64,000 bases of DNA from Helicocarpus griseus UAMH5409 (GCA_002573585.1 PDNB01000086.1:1-64000); one strand, 5' to 3'. Counted from the first letter of the stretch, positions 1 to 12,305 are shown. Made by a program: numbers and translations. Notes: generated by a model not told the origin, from the sequence alone.

Positions 1-710
1 ATAAAGCAGATACAAGATAGGACGATGTCGTCTTTGACATCGTTTTCTCTCACGCACACTCGTTCACGATTAATCTTTTTCTACCTGGCTCCAACGTGAC
101 ATTTAGCTTATCTTTTGGTATTCTGGCTTTTCCCTCGTCTGTCCCTTTTTTTTTTTTTTTTTTTTTTTTTTGAGCAAGTTAAGGCGTTTGTTTCGTATAG
201 CGAGGCTTTGGTTTTGATTTGCCTTTGGTTTTTGTACTTCTGTACGTTTGATTCCCCGTCGTTTTCTTTCCAATTTTTGAGACACCCCCATTTTCCCTCT
301 TGGATTTCCTTACTGCAAAATTTCCTAGCAACTCAACCCCCCAGCGCGCATGCTTTGTTTGATTATTTTGTTTATAGCCGCTTACGGGCTTGTCCTTTTT
401 ACGTATGTTAGCTGTGCTGATATTTGTAGGCCTTGTCGTTTTATCATCTTCTTTGTTGTTGATGTATGTTTTGATGACCTCGAGAAGTGAATACACAAAA
501 TTTATAATTTTTTTTTGACCATTGATATATTCAAATCAATGTAAATGGGATATTGTGACAAGTCAAGGTAGAAATGAATACACCGATGGTGGAAAGTGTT
601 AAACTGTAGCCTGAAATCCAAGTCTATCTTACACAAACACTCTATGGCAATGGTGGTTATAGGAAATACATGTATAATAGAACATACATGTACTGTCCAA
701 TGGTGGGTCA
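1..710. other. Gene-free stretch at the left edge
   Basis: No convincing gene. It holds a 26-base T run (146-171) and, just beyond the stop codon of the minus-strand synthetase gene, two TACATGTA palindromes (667-674 and 685-692) that fall in that gene's probable 3' untranslated region. Open frames here are short and of simple composition. Confidence 0.6.
667..692. promoter_or_regulatory. Paired TACATGTA palindromes
   Basis: Two copies (667-674 and 685-692) ten bases apart in the probable 3' untranslated region of MSE1. Five further copies occur in the window at 5629, 8323, 9050, 17602 and 30390, all outside coding sequence. Role unknown. Confidence 0.3.
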
Positions 711-2912
711 TCATGACCTCCCACCAGCCATCACCTCCCTCTTCAACGCATCCCAACTTCCTGCTTCTGCCTTCCCAAATCCATCCCCACCCTCGACCCC
801 CTTCCCTTCCTCCTGCCCCTGCTGCACCATAGACAACGTCATCCCCCTCGCCTCTTGTATTCTCCGCACGCTCTCCTCCCGACCCAGAATCGCCATCGTC
901 GCCGGAATGCTCACCCCGGGCGCGCCACCTGATAGTGCCCAGCGCAGGTAGTGGTAGAGATCTTTGCGAAATTGCTTTTCGGAGGTGGATGGGGCGGGAG
1001 GAGAAGTGCCGTCTGTGGCGTTGTTCAGATAGGAGATGTTTTGCCGGTGCGTTTCTGTCGTCCAGTGCGTGTCTGGGACAAGGCAGAGGGCGGCGGCGGC
1101 GGTGTGAAGGATGGTTAGTGGGGTGGTTTGGGGAGTTTCGGGTTCGGGTTCGGGTTGAACTATCTTCTTCGGCGGGGAGGGGGTTACGGGAGTGTAGGGT
1201 GGTCGGTTGAGAGAGGCGGTGAAGAAGGATTTGTTGTCTTCGATGAACTTTGTGGCGTTGGTGTAGCTCCGTGCGCCGCCTTCGCGGATTATGGAGGCAA
1301 TGTGCTCGTGGAGGGTGTGGTGTTTTAGGAGGGGGGCGCTGGAAGGTCTGCTTAGTAGGGGTTGGGTAGACGAGCGGGGAATATGAGATGGGAAAACGTA
1401 CAGTTGTTCATCTGTGTACTGTTCCTTGACGGCCTTTCCTATCCGATTCACCATTGACTCGGCTTCCGGCCCTCCTTCGGCTGCATATCGTTGCGCATGC
1501 GCGCTTTGGAGGAACCAGAGTTTCTCAAAGGAAACGATGGTGTTTCCTTTGGTGAGTTTCAGATCAAACTGTTGTACTTATCAGTATACCTGAGAGGCAT
1601 ATCATAAAGGGGTATCTAATAGCTTACCACTTGCTCTAGCTCTTTCAAGCTGAAAACGTCGGACTTGCGGGAATGCGACCAACCAAGCAACGCAGTGAAA
1701 TTGTCTAATACTTCAGGGAAGATTTCCTTTTCATCTCTGAAGTGAGAGATATCAATGTCCACGTTACGCTTGCTAAGCTTCTGTCCGCTCTTCTCGGTGA
1801 GAAGAGGAACATGCCCGAATGCTGGCGGCTCCCATCCAAAAGCGTTATATAACGCGATGTGCAAAGGGGTCGAAGACATCCACTCCTGAAACATAGATTG
1901 TAAGTATATACTGTGCTGCAAATCGGAAACAGGTTCTTTGCCTACCGTGCCCCGAATGACGTGCGATATCTTCATATGGTGGTCATCAACCACATTGGCC
2001 AAATGGTAGGTTGGATAGCCGTCCGATTTGAGCAGTATTGGGTCACTCAGCTGGCTGTTGAGCCGACCAGCACTCGCAGCTTGACCCTGACCGGTCTTCC
2101 CAAACACGAAATCCGTGAACATGGGAAACGGGCCCGTAACACGTAGACGAACTACGTTTGCTTCCCCGTTGTGTGCTCGCTCCTCAGACTCCTCTGGTGA
2201 TATTCCCTTGCAGGTGCCGTCATATCCAGGTGGAAGTCCCATATCGATGCGGTGTTTGGCGAGGGCGTCAAGACGTTCTTGCGAGCAGAAACATCGATAC
2301 GCATGTCCAGTAGTTATAAGCTGGTTGATCTCTTTCGTGTATATGCCTTGCGATGTCCGTTCAGACTAAATATACATTCAGCGATTAGTAGCTGTCTTCG
2401 CCATGCATCGTATCAATAGAAGCCAGTACCTGTCTGTAGGGACCATAAGGACCACCAACAACAGGGCCTATAAGCCGCAGTCAGAACCCCAGACCATTTT
2501 GTTCTCATCAAGCAATATCAACCATACCCTCATCCCACTGAATTCCCGCCCATTGTAGATCCTCGCACAACCGCTGTTCAGCTCCTGCAATCGTCCTTTT
2601 CTTCGACAATCAGCACACGTTGGCTTTTAAACTGTCGCAGACCCCAATGCTGAAACTAACCTGATCGGTATCCTCTATGCGCAAAAGGAACTGGCCGCCC
2701 GTCCTCTTCGCGAGGAGGTAATTGAACAACGCCGTCCGTAGGGAACCGAGGTGGAGATATCCCGTAGGAGACGGTGCGAAACGAGTGCGCGCTGGAGAAT
2801 CTGGGAGTAACTTGGCCTGTTTCCGCGCGCGCCGGGCAGCTGTTGTCGAGAAGCTTGCGCCGCAGAAGCTACACGGAGCTCTGGTGAGCGTCGGGCGGTA
2901 TGGGGGTCTCAT
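711..2912 (-). CDS. MSE1: Mitochondrial glutamyl-tRNA synthetase
   Basis: Class I glutamyl-tRNA synthetase that charges mitochondrial tRNA with glutamate. Six exons read on the minus strand: 2912-2661, 2600-2528, 2467-2430, 2365-1946, 1885-1628, 1568-711, giving 632 residues. The arginine- and serine-rich N terminus looks like a mitochondrial presequence. The nucleotide-binding region reads FAPSPTGYLHLGSLRTALFN (HIGH-equivalent HLGS about residues 54-57). LLRIEDTD follows, then VIRGTEWMSSTPLH across the fourth intron, and the KMSKS equivalent KLSKR at about 297-301. The C-terminal anticodon-binding part is long and contains a low-complexity proline/glutamate segment. The start is the first in-frame ATG; the upstream TTG is not used. 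It is divergent from the J-protein gene, sharing a 421-bp intergenic region. Splice joins are inferred but keep frame throughout. Confidence 0.95.
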
Positions 2913-3333
2913 CGTGTCCCGCGTCAAGCTCCGAAACTAAGGGAATTGCCGAATACTCTTTAATTTCGATTCATCTGCCAAACCCAGTATCTAATAAAAG
3001 AGTGTACGTTTAAAGGAATGTCGGTTGTCCTCCAGCGCATTCACGGGGTTGTATTGTTGTTGCATGTAGATCATCGATGTTGATGTTGCGCCGCGATGAG
3101 GAAAATCTTGCCGCCGCCAACCAAAACTCTGATTTATAGTTTTATTTTTTCTGATTTTTTGGAGATATCACTCAGTCCGCTCCAACAAAAACAACCCAAC
3201 AACAACAACTAACTCCCTCCGATAGAGATAGACATTTCGGTCTTTGTCTATTGCTTGTTCAAGTCTTTCGTTTAGCCGTTATCCCGCCTGTTCCGGAATC
3301 CCGAAAGGATAATATCGTTGCGGCGTTTTCAAG
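2913..3333. promoter_or_regulatory. Shared divergent promoter of MSE1 and the J-protein gene
   Basis: This intergenic stretch separates two divergently transcribed genes. Near the J-protein side (about 3183-3215) is a CAA-rich run typical of fungal 5' untranslated regions. The non-coding first exon of the J-protein gene ends at 3334. No clear TATA box is seen. Confidence 0.5.
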
Positions 3334-4947
3334 AGTAAGTTACTCCGCGTTTGCTATTCTCCGGCCTGCGGAGAATACATTCAAGTATCTCTCCCGTTCA
3401 CTTTTACTAACTCAGCGCAATAGTGGATTTCGCCGACGGTGAGACAGATTTATACAGTAAGCCTCCATTCTACCCACATAATCAGTGCCCGAGACTAAGT
3501 GACGGCAGGTGTATTGAGCATTGACAAGTCCGCTACGAAGGAAGAAGTCCGAAAGGCTTATCGCAAGGTATGATGCAGCGGAATATTTTCAGAAGTCGGC
3601 TACGCATCAGAGACTAATATATAACACCATTTCCTTTTATAGGCGGCTCTCGCGCACCATCCCGATAAGGTTCCTCCGGAAGAACGAGAAGACGCTGAAG
3701 TGCGGTTCAAGCAGGTCAGCCAGGCTTACGATATCCTCTATGACGATGATAAAAGACACATCTACGATACCCATGGAATGTCAGCATTTGATGGCTCGGG
3801 GCAGCCTGGGATGCAAGGGGGTCCTGATCTCGATGACCTGCTTGCTTCCATGTTCGGTGGAGGTATGGGCATGGGAGGAATGCCTGGGTTTGGCGGACCA
3901 CGACCCAACAGACCCAGGAAGGGACAAAATGAGGAACAGCAGTACTCAGTGAGCTTGGAAGACTTGTACAAAGGCCGGACCGTCAAGTTTTCAAGCACCA
4001 AAAATATCATTTGCAGTCTCTGCAAGGGGAAAGGAGGGAAGGAAAAGGCCACAGCGAAGCAGTGTTCTACTTGCGGGGGCGCTGGTAAGGCAACCTAATG
4101 CGCTAGGAATATTTGATCTCGTTGACTGACAAAGTTTGATTACAGGATACAAGGAAACTTTAGTCCAACTTGGCCCTGGCATGGTCACTCAGACCATGGC
4201 GGAGTGTAAGGTGTGCGAAGGCTCAGGGAGCTTTTTCCAACCAAAGGACAAGTGCAAGAAATGCAAGGGGAAACAAGTCACAGAAGAGCGCAAGCTTCTC
4301 GAAATTTATATTCCACGAGGCGCGAAGTATGTTCCTTTTTCTCTTGTTTTCGACCTCGCGTCAGGGCCCGTTACTAACAGTCGTGTAGGCAAGGTGACAG
4401 GATCACACTAGAGGGAGAGGGAGACCAATTCCCCAATACGGAGCCTGGAGACATTATATTCCACTTGGAGGAAATCGAACACGAAACGTTCCGACGAGCC
4501 GGTGCTGACCTGGCGGCTGATATTGAAATTACTCTAGCGGAGGCACTCTGCGGATTTCACCGTGTAGTGCTAAAACACCTCGACGGAAGAGGAATCGAGA
4601 TTTCGCATCCCCAGTCAAAAGGCGCCGTTTTGAGGCCTAACCAAGTTCTCAAAGTTGCAGGCGAAGGCATGCCTTATAAGAAGAGCGATGCGAGAGGAGA
4701 TCTTTACCTGACGGTTCAAATAAAGTTCCCGGAGGATGGGTGGGTTTCGGACCCCGCCACGCTTGCAAAATTACAAGAGATCCTTCCCGGCCCAAGTCCA
4801 GCCATCCAGGCTGAGACCGTCGACGAGGTCGAGTATGATCCGAAAGCGAGCATCGAGGATTACGGATCCAATGATACCCAGGGAGGCTCAGCTTGGGAGG
4901 ATGACGATGAGGGGGAGGGCGGACAAACACAGTGTACGACACAGTAA
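3334..4947 (+). CDS. Type I Hsp40 co-chaperone with CaaX box (Xdj1/Ydj1-like)
   Basis: J-protein that stimulates Hsp70 ATPase and hands over client proteins. Exons: 3334, 3424-3456, 3509-3567, 3643-4084, 4146-4326, 4389-4947, giving 424 residues. J domain at residues 8-75 with HPD at 37-39. A Gly/Met-rich linker follows, with GGGMGMGGM at about 102-111. Four zinc-finger repeats span about 155-218 (CSLCKGKG, CSTCGGAG, CKVCEGSG, CKKCKGK), then two substrate-binding domains. The protein ends CTTQ, a farnesyl-type CaaX box like that of Ydj1. The only ATG in frame with the J domain is made by splicing: the A is the last base before a GTAAGT donor (intron 3335-3423) and TG follow a TACTAAC branch site and TAG acceptor. 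Unspliced, the frame is blocked by a stop just upstream. The linker and DLDDLLASMFG motif resemble Xdj1 more than Mas5, so the paralogue assignment is tentative. Confidence 0.92.
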
Positions 4948-7057
4948 ACGGGACCTACCCTTCAGTTACGTTGTCTATTGAGTTCTGGAACCGCATGTTT
5001 TTGTTTCTTTTTGCGCTGCATTATTGCTAGAGGCCCCTTTCCTTCTGCCGGACCCAAACAGAACGCATACACAGCATATTGGGAGCCTGGGACCCCCGAA
5101 AACCCCCTTACTTCCTCCTTTTTTTGTCCTCTTCCATATCTTCACTCTCGCTCTTCGGTTGTAATACCCCCATTCGTCTCAGATACGCCTTGGGATGCGG
5201 ATCTTTCTTGGGGAAAGAAGGTTTGGATGTGGCGCCTGTCTCCCGGGAAAAGTGGCTGTGTGTGATATGTTAACGATTCCCTTGTTATGATGATGACCGT
5301 CGATTGTCTTTACCACCATTTACCTCATCTCTTTGTATGCTTTTGACAGAGATGGAAGGATATCATTTTAGCATTTACGAGTGGCTGCCGAAGCCATGGA
5401 GCGTCACGCAGACAGGGCTTTTCTTTTATGTTGTTCCTTCTTGCATCACAGTTTAGACTGGACGGAGAATAGATGAATTTTATATTTCAGAGATAAAGTA
5501 ATAGACGTCAGTGATAGAGCTGAACCATATAAAGTATGGATCCAGCGGGCTATTTGGTATATGAGTTATTGGTATACATATCTGGTGCTGATATTTGACT
5601 CAAGTAGCTGTTGCTATGGATTGAAACCTACATGTACTGTGCCGGCCGGCAACATAAAGACCAAAGGAGTAATGAGAATCGCGTCTTTTGAGAACTGATT
5701 ATTGATGTTTCCTTTCAATGAGCAGACTTCTACGATGTATCTCTATCCGCCCCATACTTCTTTTCTCTTCCACATCACTTACGACCATCGCCCTATCAAC
5801 CGAAAGACAAAACTACTGCGTAATGCTACTAAAAATCGCAGCTTTCACGCCAAGATCCATCTTGAACTAAATATAAAGCTAGCTGTCCGAAACTTTGTCC
5901 TCCATCGCGCAAAACGCATTCCAGAAGAGCATCTAAACTTCCAAAAGCTGAGTAACAACTCCCAATCCTCTGGTCATTCGACCGTCATCTGATGCAGATC
6001 TTTTCGCCGCCTTGTAACCACTAAGATGGCTCTCTTTAACCATGTTACTTCTACTCAGACCCTGATATTTCGCTCGAGTGAGTCAATTCAAAAACCAGCT
6101 TGCGTGAACTGAATCCCTAAGCTCCGCTCCGCTCCGGCGGATCGAGAGATGGCGGTGACGGCTGTATGTGTGGACCGTCCCGCCGTGGGACAGCGCGGTA
6201 CAGGGATGATCTGGCTGCCGCTGCATAATCCGCCGTCTATCATTCGCGCCTCACTATCCATGAATCTGGCTGAGCTGGAGGCCTGGAACTCATCAACATC
6301 AAGTGTTGGCCGGACATCAGCTTTGACTGAGAAAAGCCCGGTGTTCATACACACATGAGAAGCAAAAGCAAAACAGCTCAACAAAGAGAGATTTGCTCGG
6401 CTTTCAGGTAGTGATGGGCCTGTGGAGAATATTGGATAGCTTTAAGCCAGTGTGGCAAACCAACATACCGCGTCGTCTGGAGCTGTGATTTGCAAGCGCC
6501 TTCTAGATCTGCTTGCCTGAAAATTTTTTTCAACCTTCTGCGCAAATACTCGTTCATATCGAGATATTCATGGACACAGCTGCAAGATGAAGAGAGGGCT
6601 AGAACCTTGTGCTGCATGAGATTTGTGTACGGGGTGCACTAAGTCATGATAATCGTCGTTCTCTTTTTGCTTATGTTCTGCTCTTCTCGATTCCTCTGCC
6701 GGCGATAGCAGATATGCTAGAACTAATGAAGCTGATTGGATGTTGAATCTTGTCGAGATATGATTCCTTCTGCTTATCCCCTTGCGGCTTCTTAAGCGTC
6801 CCCTAAATCTATATAAACTGGTTTGCGTTCGTTCTGTTGAATTTTTTAGGGCCTGCTTGATCATTTCAAACTACTGCTCCCCCTCAGTGCGCGAGGAGGT
6901 TTTCTCTGCAAGCTTTGTGATTGCAATCTTTTTTTTCCTGCCGTCGTTTCGCCATTTAAAAGGAGTTTGGTTGTTTTGCTAATTTTTTTTTCTACCACTT
7001 TTATTTTTGCTTCATATTGAAGTTAATATTGAAGATAACCTGCATCCGAGCCCTCCA
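4948..7057. other. Long intergenic region without a recognised gene
   Basis: About 2.1 kb. The left part is probably the 3' untranslated region of the J-protein gene. A TACATGTA palindrome lies at 5629-5636. Open frames such as 5702-5992 have no recognisable motif and start at a weak context. A TATA-like element (TATATAA, 6810-6816) precedes the next gene by about 240 bp. Confidence 0.5.
6810..6816 (+). promoter_or_regulatory. TATA-box-like element
   Basis: TATATAA about 240 bp upstream of the ATG at 7058 and on the same strand. It is plausible as a core promoter element if the 5' untranslated region is about 150-200 bases long. Confidence 0.35.
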
Positions 7058-7654
7058 ATGGCCCCCAACCTCTTCTTGTGCCTGCGCACGGTGTTCTGCC
7101 CTGTATACTGGTGTCGGCCCAGCCTACAAATTCAAGGAGCAATTTTTGAAGACGAACACTGGGAGAAACCTGTACCCGGTACTTATAGATATCTCCCCGG
7201 TCATGGATGGCATCTCATCGAGCGAGACGATCCTTCTCCGGGCGAATACGAATCCCCCGAGCCTGTGGTATACTGCCAGATTCTCCATCGCTATCTCCTC
7301 GCATCAGATATGGAGAAAAGATGCCGTTCCCTCTCAGTCATAACCGACAAAGGAGCCAAGCCGCAAGAGTTTCGATTTTTCCTCTTAGATGATGGTGCTA
7401 CCTGGGTTGCAGGATGGGATGCCAAGGACAGGTTTATTCCGGGCCCATATCTCAAGTGGTATTTCGATAAAGAGCGTCAAGAGATGAGACCAAAGAAGGC
7501 GATCTCTATAGAGTCAACGGAGTCGCGCAAAGGAAGCTTCCAAAGCATGGAGAAAAGGGAGCCGGAAGTACGAGTCTGCGAAATCGATGGTCCAGATTCT
7601 CCAACGCAAGCAATCTCGCGTTACACAAACCCTTCCGAGGCGGAGAAAAAGTAG
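7058..7654 (+). CDS. Uncharacterised protein, 198 residues
   Basis: I do not recognise this protein. It is a single open exon starting at an ATG in good context (CCAATGG). The open frame extends upstream only through a non-ATG codon, so 7058 is chosen. The first 20 residues are hydrophobic with three cysteines (LFLCLRTVFCPVYWCRP) and could be a membrane anchor or poor signal sequence. The middle is rich in aromatic residues (WHLIERDD, WVAGWDAKDRF, YLKWYFDKERQ) and looks like a compact globular domain. The last 55 residues are charged and serine-rich, ending in EKK. It stands alone between long intergenic regions, with a TATA-like box upstream. Composition and length support a real gene, but expression data would be needed to be sure. 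Confidence 0.6.
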   Translation: MAPNLFLCLRTVFCPVYWCRPSLQIQGAIFEDEHWEKPVPGTYRYLPGHGWHLIERDDPSPGEYESPEPVVYCQILHRYLLASDMEKRCRSLSVITDKGAKPQEFRFFLLDDGATWVAGWDAKDRFIPGPYLKWYFDKERQEMRPKKAISIESTESRKGSFQSMEKREPEVRVCEIDGPDSPTQAISRYTNPSEAEKK

Positions 7655-8462
7655 ACTTAGCTGGGTTCATTTGTTGGTCTACCGTGCTTGAGGCTGCAGC
7701 AACGTGCTGCAGGGTCTTTCTTGCGCAACAATAATTGATAAAACCATACACCTGCTTTCTAGCCAGACCTCATCGCCACTGGCACTCATAGCTGAAGAAC
7801 TGCACAGTCGGCCAGCCCTGCGCGGTGTGTCAATGATCGTCCTGAGAGGCTGTCACTGCACTCCACTCTCTCCTTTTGGGAATTAGCTGTTCTGCTGCAA
7901 TGTTATTTGATGCCGCCACCATCTCTTTTGGACCACATTTCCCTTTACGACTCTAACGACTATTTTTCGCGTCCTTTTCATTCCTTTTCCATCTTCTTGC
8001 AGTTTAGCGACGGTGTTTCGGTTATGTTATGCTTATGATAGAATGGGGCTTTGGATACATTTGGAAAAGGTTAGGGCGCGTTGAGTGTTTCATGCCATGC
8101 CCGGAGATTTTGGCACGGTGTGTGGTAGGAAAATGTGCTTCTTCGGCTATACAATGGAGACCTTAATAATAATACCAGTTTTTGAATCTTTCTATTTCAT
8201 GATATACTTGGTCACATTTGCCCTTCCAGACCAACATGTCCTTTGGGGCGAGTATATACAGTTACGTTGCAGGTGTCCAAGGAACGGCCCGACTTCCACC
8301 TTCTCGCCTGATGTAACCAAGGTACATGTACCGGCAGAACCATATCGTACACGATAACACTCACACCCGCTGCTTCATATTAAAACAAAGAAATTTCCCT
8401 ATCCATGTAAGGAAAACATCCCGCCCAATCTCACAAAGGCCGAACAAATCAGAGAAAACTGT
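7655..8462. other. Intergenic region between convergent genes
   Basis: About 800 bp between two converging genes. It should hold both 3' untranslated regions. One TACATGTA palindrome lies at 8323-8330, 133 bp beyond the thioesterase stop. No gene seen. Confidence 0.5.
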
Positions 8463-9159
8463 TTACAACTTCGCCGGCCCCGGCCCCGTCCCCTCTTTCA
8501 TAACCAATCTCTCCAGCCCCCTCCGAATCCCCTCATCCATCCCCTTCTTCCCTCCACTTCCATCCGCCGGCCTCATCCCCTCCTTCTCCACAAACACATG
8601 TGTAAACCCACCGACGGCCTTAACCGTTTCTTCACCACGACGGAAAATGCCAACTTCATACATCACGCTCGAACTACCGAGTTTGACGACCCGCAAACCA
8701 AGGTCTAAGATGTCCGGGAAGGAGACAGAGGCAAAGTAGTCGCAGTAGGAGGAGACGACAAGGCCAATTTGAGAGTGGGCTGGGGAGGGGGAGGGCGGTG
8801 AAGGCGAGGGAGAGGAAGAGCGGGCGGAGAATGGGTCCAAACCGCAATTGTTTATTAGATAGGTGTTTACGATTGAGTCAATGAGGAAGGCGTATACGCT
8901 GTTGTTTAGGTGGGCGTACATGTCGTTGTCGGACCTATTTGGGTGTGCGTAAGCGGAGGGCTTTTAATATACGGGCAATCTTTTCGTGTGGATATATGTT
9001 TCGCCTTGAGAGCAGTAGAAACATTCGAAACTCCCCAAAAAAAGCCTTGTACATGTATATGCATAACATGCGCACTCACCATCTTGTCCGATATTCTAGG
9101 TGGAATGCATAGTCTTTTCTCGTTCGTCGCTTCTTGAGTTCTAGCTCTGTTGGGACCAT
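8463..9159 (-). CDS. Hotdog-fold thioesterase family protein
   Basis: Two exons on the minus strand (9159-9080 and 8934-8463) give 183 residues. The frame joins through a 145-bp intron with GTGAGT donor and TAG acceptor. It rebuilds the motif RTRWSDNDMYAHLNNSVY at about residues 23-40, which is the hallmark N-terminal strand and catalytic Asp loop of the 4-hydroxybenzoyl-CoA thioesterase (4HBT) superfamily. The rest follows the family, with a variable Ser/Pro insert after NNCGLDPF and a late strand GGFTHVFVE. Members hydrolyse acyl-CoA thioesters; the substrate cannot be told from sequence. The ATG at 9159 is the first in frame. The intron contains a TACATGTA palindrome (9050-9057). Short for the superfamily but complete. 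Confidence 0.85.
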
Positions 9160-9708
9160 TGTGATGGCTTCCTCCGGTGAAATGATGTTCAGTTGCTTCC
9201 TTTATATGCCCAATTCTCAATAAGAAGATTTGCTAAACAATGGCCTTAAATATTGCTTATATTGCTAAAGAAATGCAGTGCTATTTACCGTCCTGTCGGA
9301 AGGAGTTTAACGGGATCCCGTCCATATCGAGCAAACAGCCGAGGCTGATTATTGCCAGACGATAAGATAACTAAGGTTTTAAAGTTAGTCAGCAGACCCG
9401 CTCTGTAAATCACATGATATTCTTATTTTGACTGCGCGTCGGAGTTATGTTTGCCCGCCGCATTCTCCGTCTTTTATTTTTCGAAGTTATCGAGGCCATT
9501 GGAGGGGTTCAGGTTGACTGCTTTTTGCTGAGATAATGCTCCGTCTCTAGGTTACTCATTCTTTATTACTTGCGCTTATACTGATGATTTTCCTTTGCCT
9601 CATTTTACATACATCTCCTCACAGGAATTCGACCTCTTCAAACCCGTGGCGCCCTCTCCCCGCATTCTTGCCTACCTGGCCCAGCGGGGTCGATATCCGT
9701 CTCCAAGC
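9160..9708. other. Divergent intergenic region
   Basis: About 550 bp between the divergent thioesterase and pseudouridine synthase genes. It holds both promoters. The last 100 bp are open in the frame of the synthase, so a start further upstream with an extra 5' exon (CACAG acceptor near 9623) cannot be excluded. No TATA box is evident. Confidence 0.45.
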
Positions 9709-11405
9709 ATGGCCCTCACCACCGTCGACAATACGATATCTGTGGGAGAGAAGGAAGTTCTCGAACCACCACCAGATGTTGTCGTGACGCCCTGTGATCC
9801 TTTGCCCAGACCTTACTACATCGAGGGTGGCTTGCGCAGAGTTGCGCCATACCACTATACATATAATACTTTCTGTAAAGAAAGGTGGCGTGGAAGAGGA
9901 TTGTTAGATGTCTTTGGATCAGAATTCAGAGATAGACCAAAGGAGTATTACGTATGTTGACTTGGCGATACTTCTGTTCTAGACGACCACCTAGGAGAAT
10001 TTACTGATTTTTCCGTCCTTAGAAAAATGCGATCGAAAATGGCGCCGTATGTATAAACGGGAAACCAGCTTCGATAGACACAAAAATAAAAAACGGCGAT
10101 GTGATCTCGCATACGCTCCACAGACATGAACCGCCGGTCACTAGTCAACCGATTGGCATAATCCACGAGGATACTGATATGATTGTGATCGATAAGCCTG
10201 CAGGCGTACCCGTTCACCCTGCAGGACGATATAACTATAATTCGATCCTTGAGATAATGAAGGCGGAACGAGGAAATGGTTGGGTTCCTTATCCCTGCAA
10301 TCGTCTGGATAGGTTGACCTCTGGTGTGATGTTCATCGGTAACCACCCTAAGGGTGCCGAGCAAATCGGTGAGAAGCTCCGTTCGCGTACTGTGCGGAAG
10401 GAGTATGTGGCACGCGTGAAGGGCAAGTTCCCAGATGGCGTGGTATTATGCGATCAACCTATGTTGAAAATCAGTCCGATCCTTGGTCTGAACCGTGCAA
10501 GAGCCTCGGGAAAGGAGGCGAGAACAAAATTTCGCCGGCTCGCATATTACCCTCCGCGTAAACCAGAGGAGAAAACTTCGAATTCGCCAGCTCGACCGGC
10601 AACACCCCCTGCGACACTACCGGATGAAATGAACATCTCGCCTGCTGATACGCCGGCAGGAGCTAGCACTCCCGTTCCCATGGCCCCAGACGAAGAAGGC
10701 TATAGTATCGTTCACTGTCTTCCTCTAACGGGGCGCACCCATCAACTCCGTGTCCACCTTCAGTACCTTGGCCATCCGATAACCAACGACCCTATCTACT
10801 CCAACCGACGAGTCTTCGGTCACAGCCTTGGCAAAGCAGACGCGTCGGGTGACAACGACGAGCAGATAATATACCGCCTATCCAAAATGGGCAAAACTGA
10901 GCCCGCTGATTCACTCAGTTATCAAACATTCCAAACCCCACCGCCGGAATCGGTCAGCAAGAACGACCCGGCCGTTGTGGATGGCCTGTTAGCCAAGGAA
11001 CACGAAGTCATGGTTAACGACTACCTAAAACGCAAAGGGGAGAAAATGAATGGAAAACAGTGCGAGACGTGCGGAACGGATCTATACACCGACCCTGGGG
11101 TGCATGAGTTGGGTATCTTCTTGCATGCCATTGCATACGCAGACGTCACTGGAGCATGGAAGTATAAAAGTAAAATGCCTGGTTGGGCAATGCCCCCTGA
11201 CGGCATGGAGGGGCCTACTGCTTGCCCGGATTGGGTGGAGGATGACGAGAAGGATGAAATAATTGGGAAGGGGCAGCATGGGGATGCGGCATTGGTGGAG
11301 GGGCTAGGTACGGTTAACTTGAAAGATCTGATAAGTGGGAATAAGGCAGGGTCACAAGTTACGGCAGAGAGAAATGGTGATGTTGACGGCGCTGATGGAA
11401 ACTGA
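9709..11405 (+). CDS. RluA-family RNA pseudouridine synthase (Pus9/Rib2-like)
   Basis: Converts specific uridines to pseudouridine, in this family typically in the anticodon arm of tRNAs. Exons 9709-9951 and 10023-11405 give 541 residues. The N-terminal part (GGLRRVAPYHYTYNTFCKERWRGR) and the following S4-like region are characteristic of fungal Pus8/Pus9 proteins. The catalytic motif is NRLDRLTSGVM with Asp at about 177. LTGRTHQLRVHLQYLGHPI, the second family motif, lies around residue 315. A variable proline-rich insert of about 50 residues separates the two. The C-terminal 130 residues carry a C-x2-C pair (QCETCGTDLY) without a partner pair nearby, which is unusual. The start at 9709 has good context, but an upstream exon is possible. 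The name Pus9 rather than Rib2 is a guess, since no deaminase domain is attached. Confidence 0.9.
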
Positions 11406-12305
11406 GAAGGGTGCTGCTGTCTCCCAATAAAGGGGTTGTGTCAGCTAACGGATTGTTACTGCTGTGATTACTGTTGTTTTTCTAGATACCATACTTTCTA
11501 GACAATTTATGCGTATATGAAAATGAATTATATGTCACTCATTTTGATGTCTCGTAATTCTAGCTGCCTCTAACACCCTAAGGAAGTAGCGAGACTGCTT
11601 CAGCCATTTGGGTTGTAAAGATGGGTGAATACAGGTGAGCTACTGCCACCTATGTGTGCTAGTGGTCATTATCAGTTGGAATTTGAAATTGGCATACTCC
11701 GTACTTAGCTGAGTAACCTTTTCTGCTGATTGTAACTTGTCAAGGTTCTCATGAGTTTGATGGGGGATAGGTGGTAAATCTCAAACCAATCGCAGGCATC
11801 TTAAGATTACACGCTACAACCTTGCCAACATGCATTTATACATAGCAAGTTTGCCGCTGGCCATTCCTACGACATCGCCCAGAACAGTCCCGATTCCCAG
11901 GTCGAGCATGCCTACGCGGGAGACGGGTTATTCTCAAAATAGTTTACCAAAGGCCTCTGCGGGCGGTTTCTATGGTTGCGCTGATCACAAGGCTGCGTGA
12001 AGATGACCAAAGACTGCTTTTGCTAGTCACCTTCCCGGTAGACCTTGAGCATCCTCAGGTTCCTTACCAAACTTGAAGGTTCCCCGATTTGTGTCTCCCT
12101 TCTCCCTTCTTTGCCCCCAGATGAATACACCAAGAAAGCTTGATATGAAACATTCCCATGTCCGGGCAAGTGTTCAAGGAACATCCGAACAAGCCTTGCA
12201 AATATGCAATCGAGTTGGGACCCCTGTCAGGTTGTATTGGACAGCCCGAAGTAGATAGGCTTGCTGGGCTACCTGCATGTACCAGAGCTGTGTGTGCCTG
12301 TGATC

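Noticed and set aside
5702..5992. 96-codon plus-strand frame
   Set aside because: No recognisable feature and no supporting splice structure.
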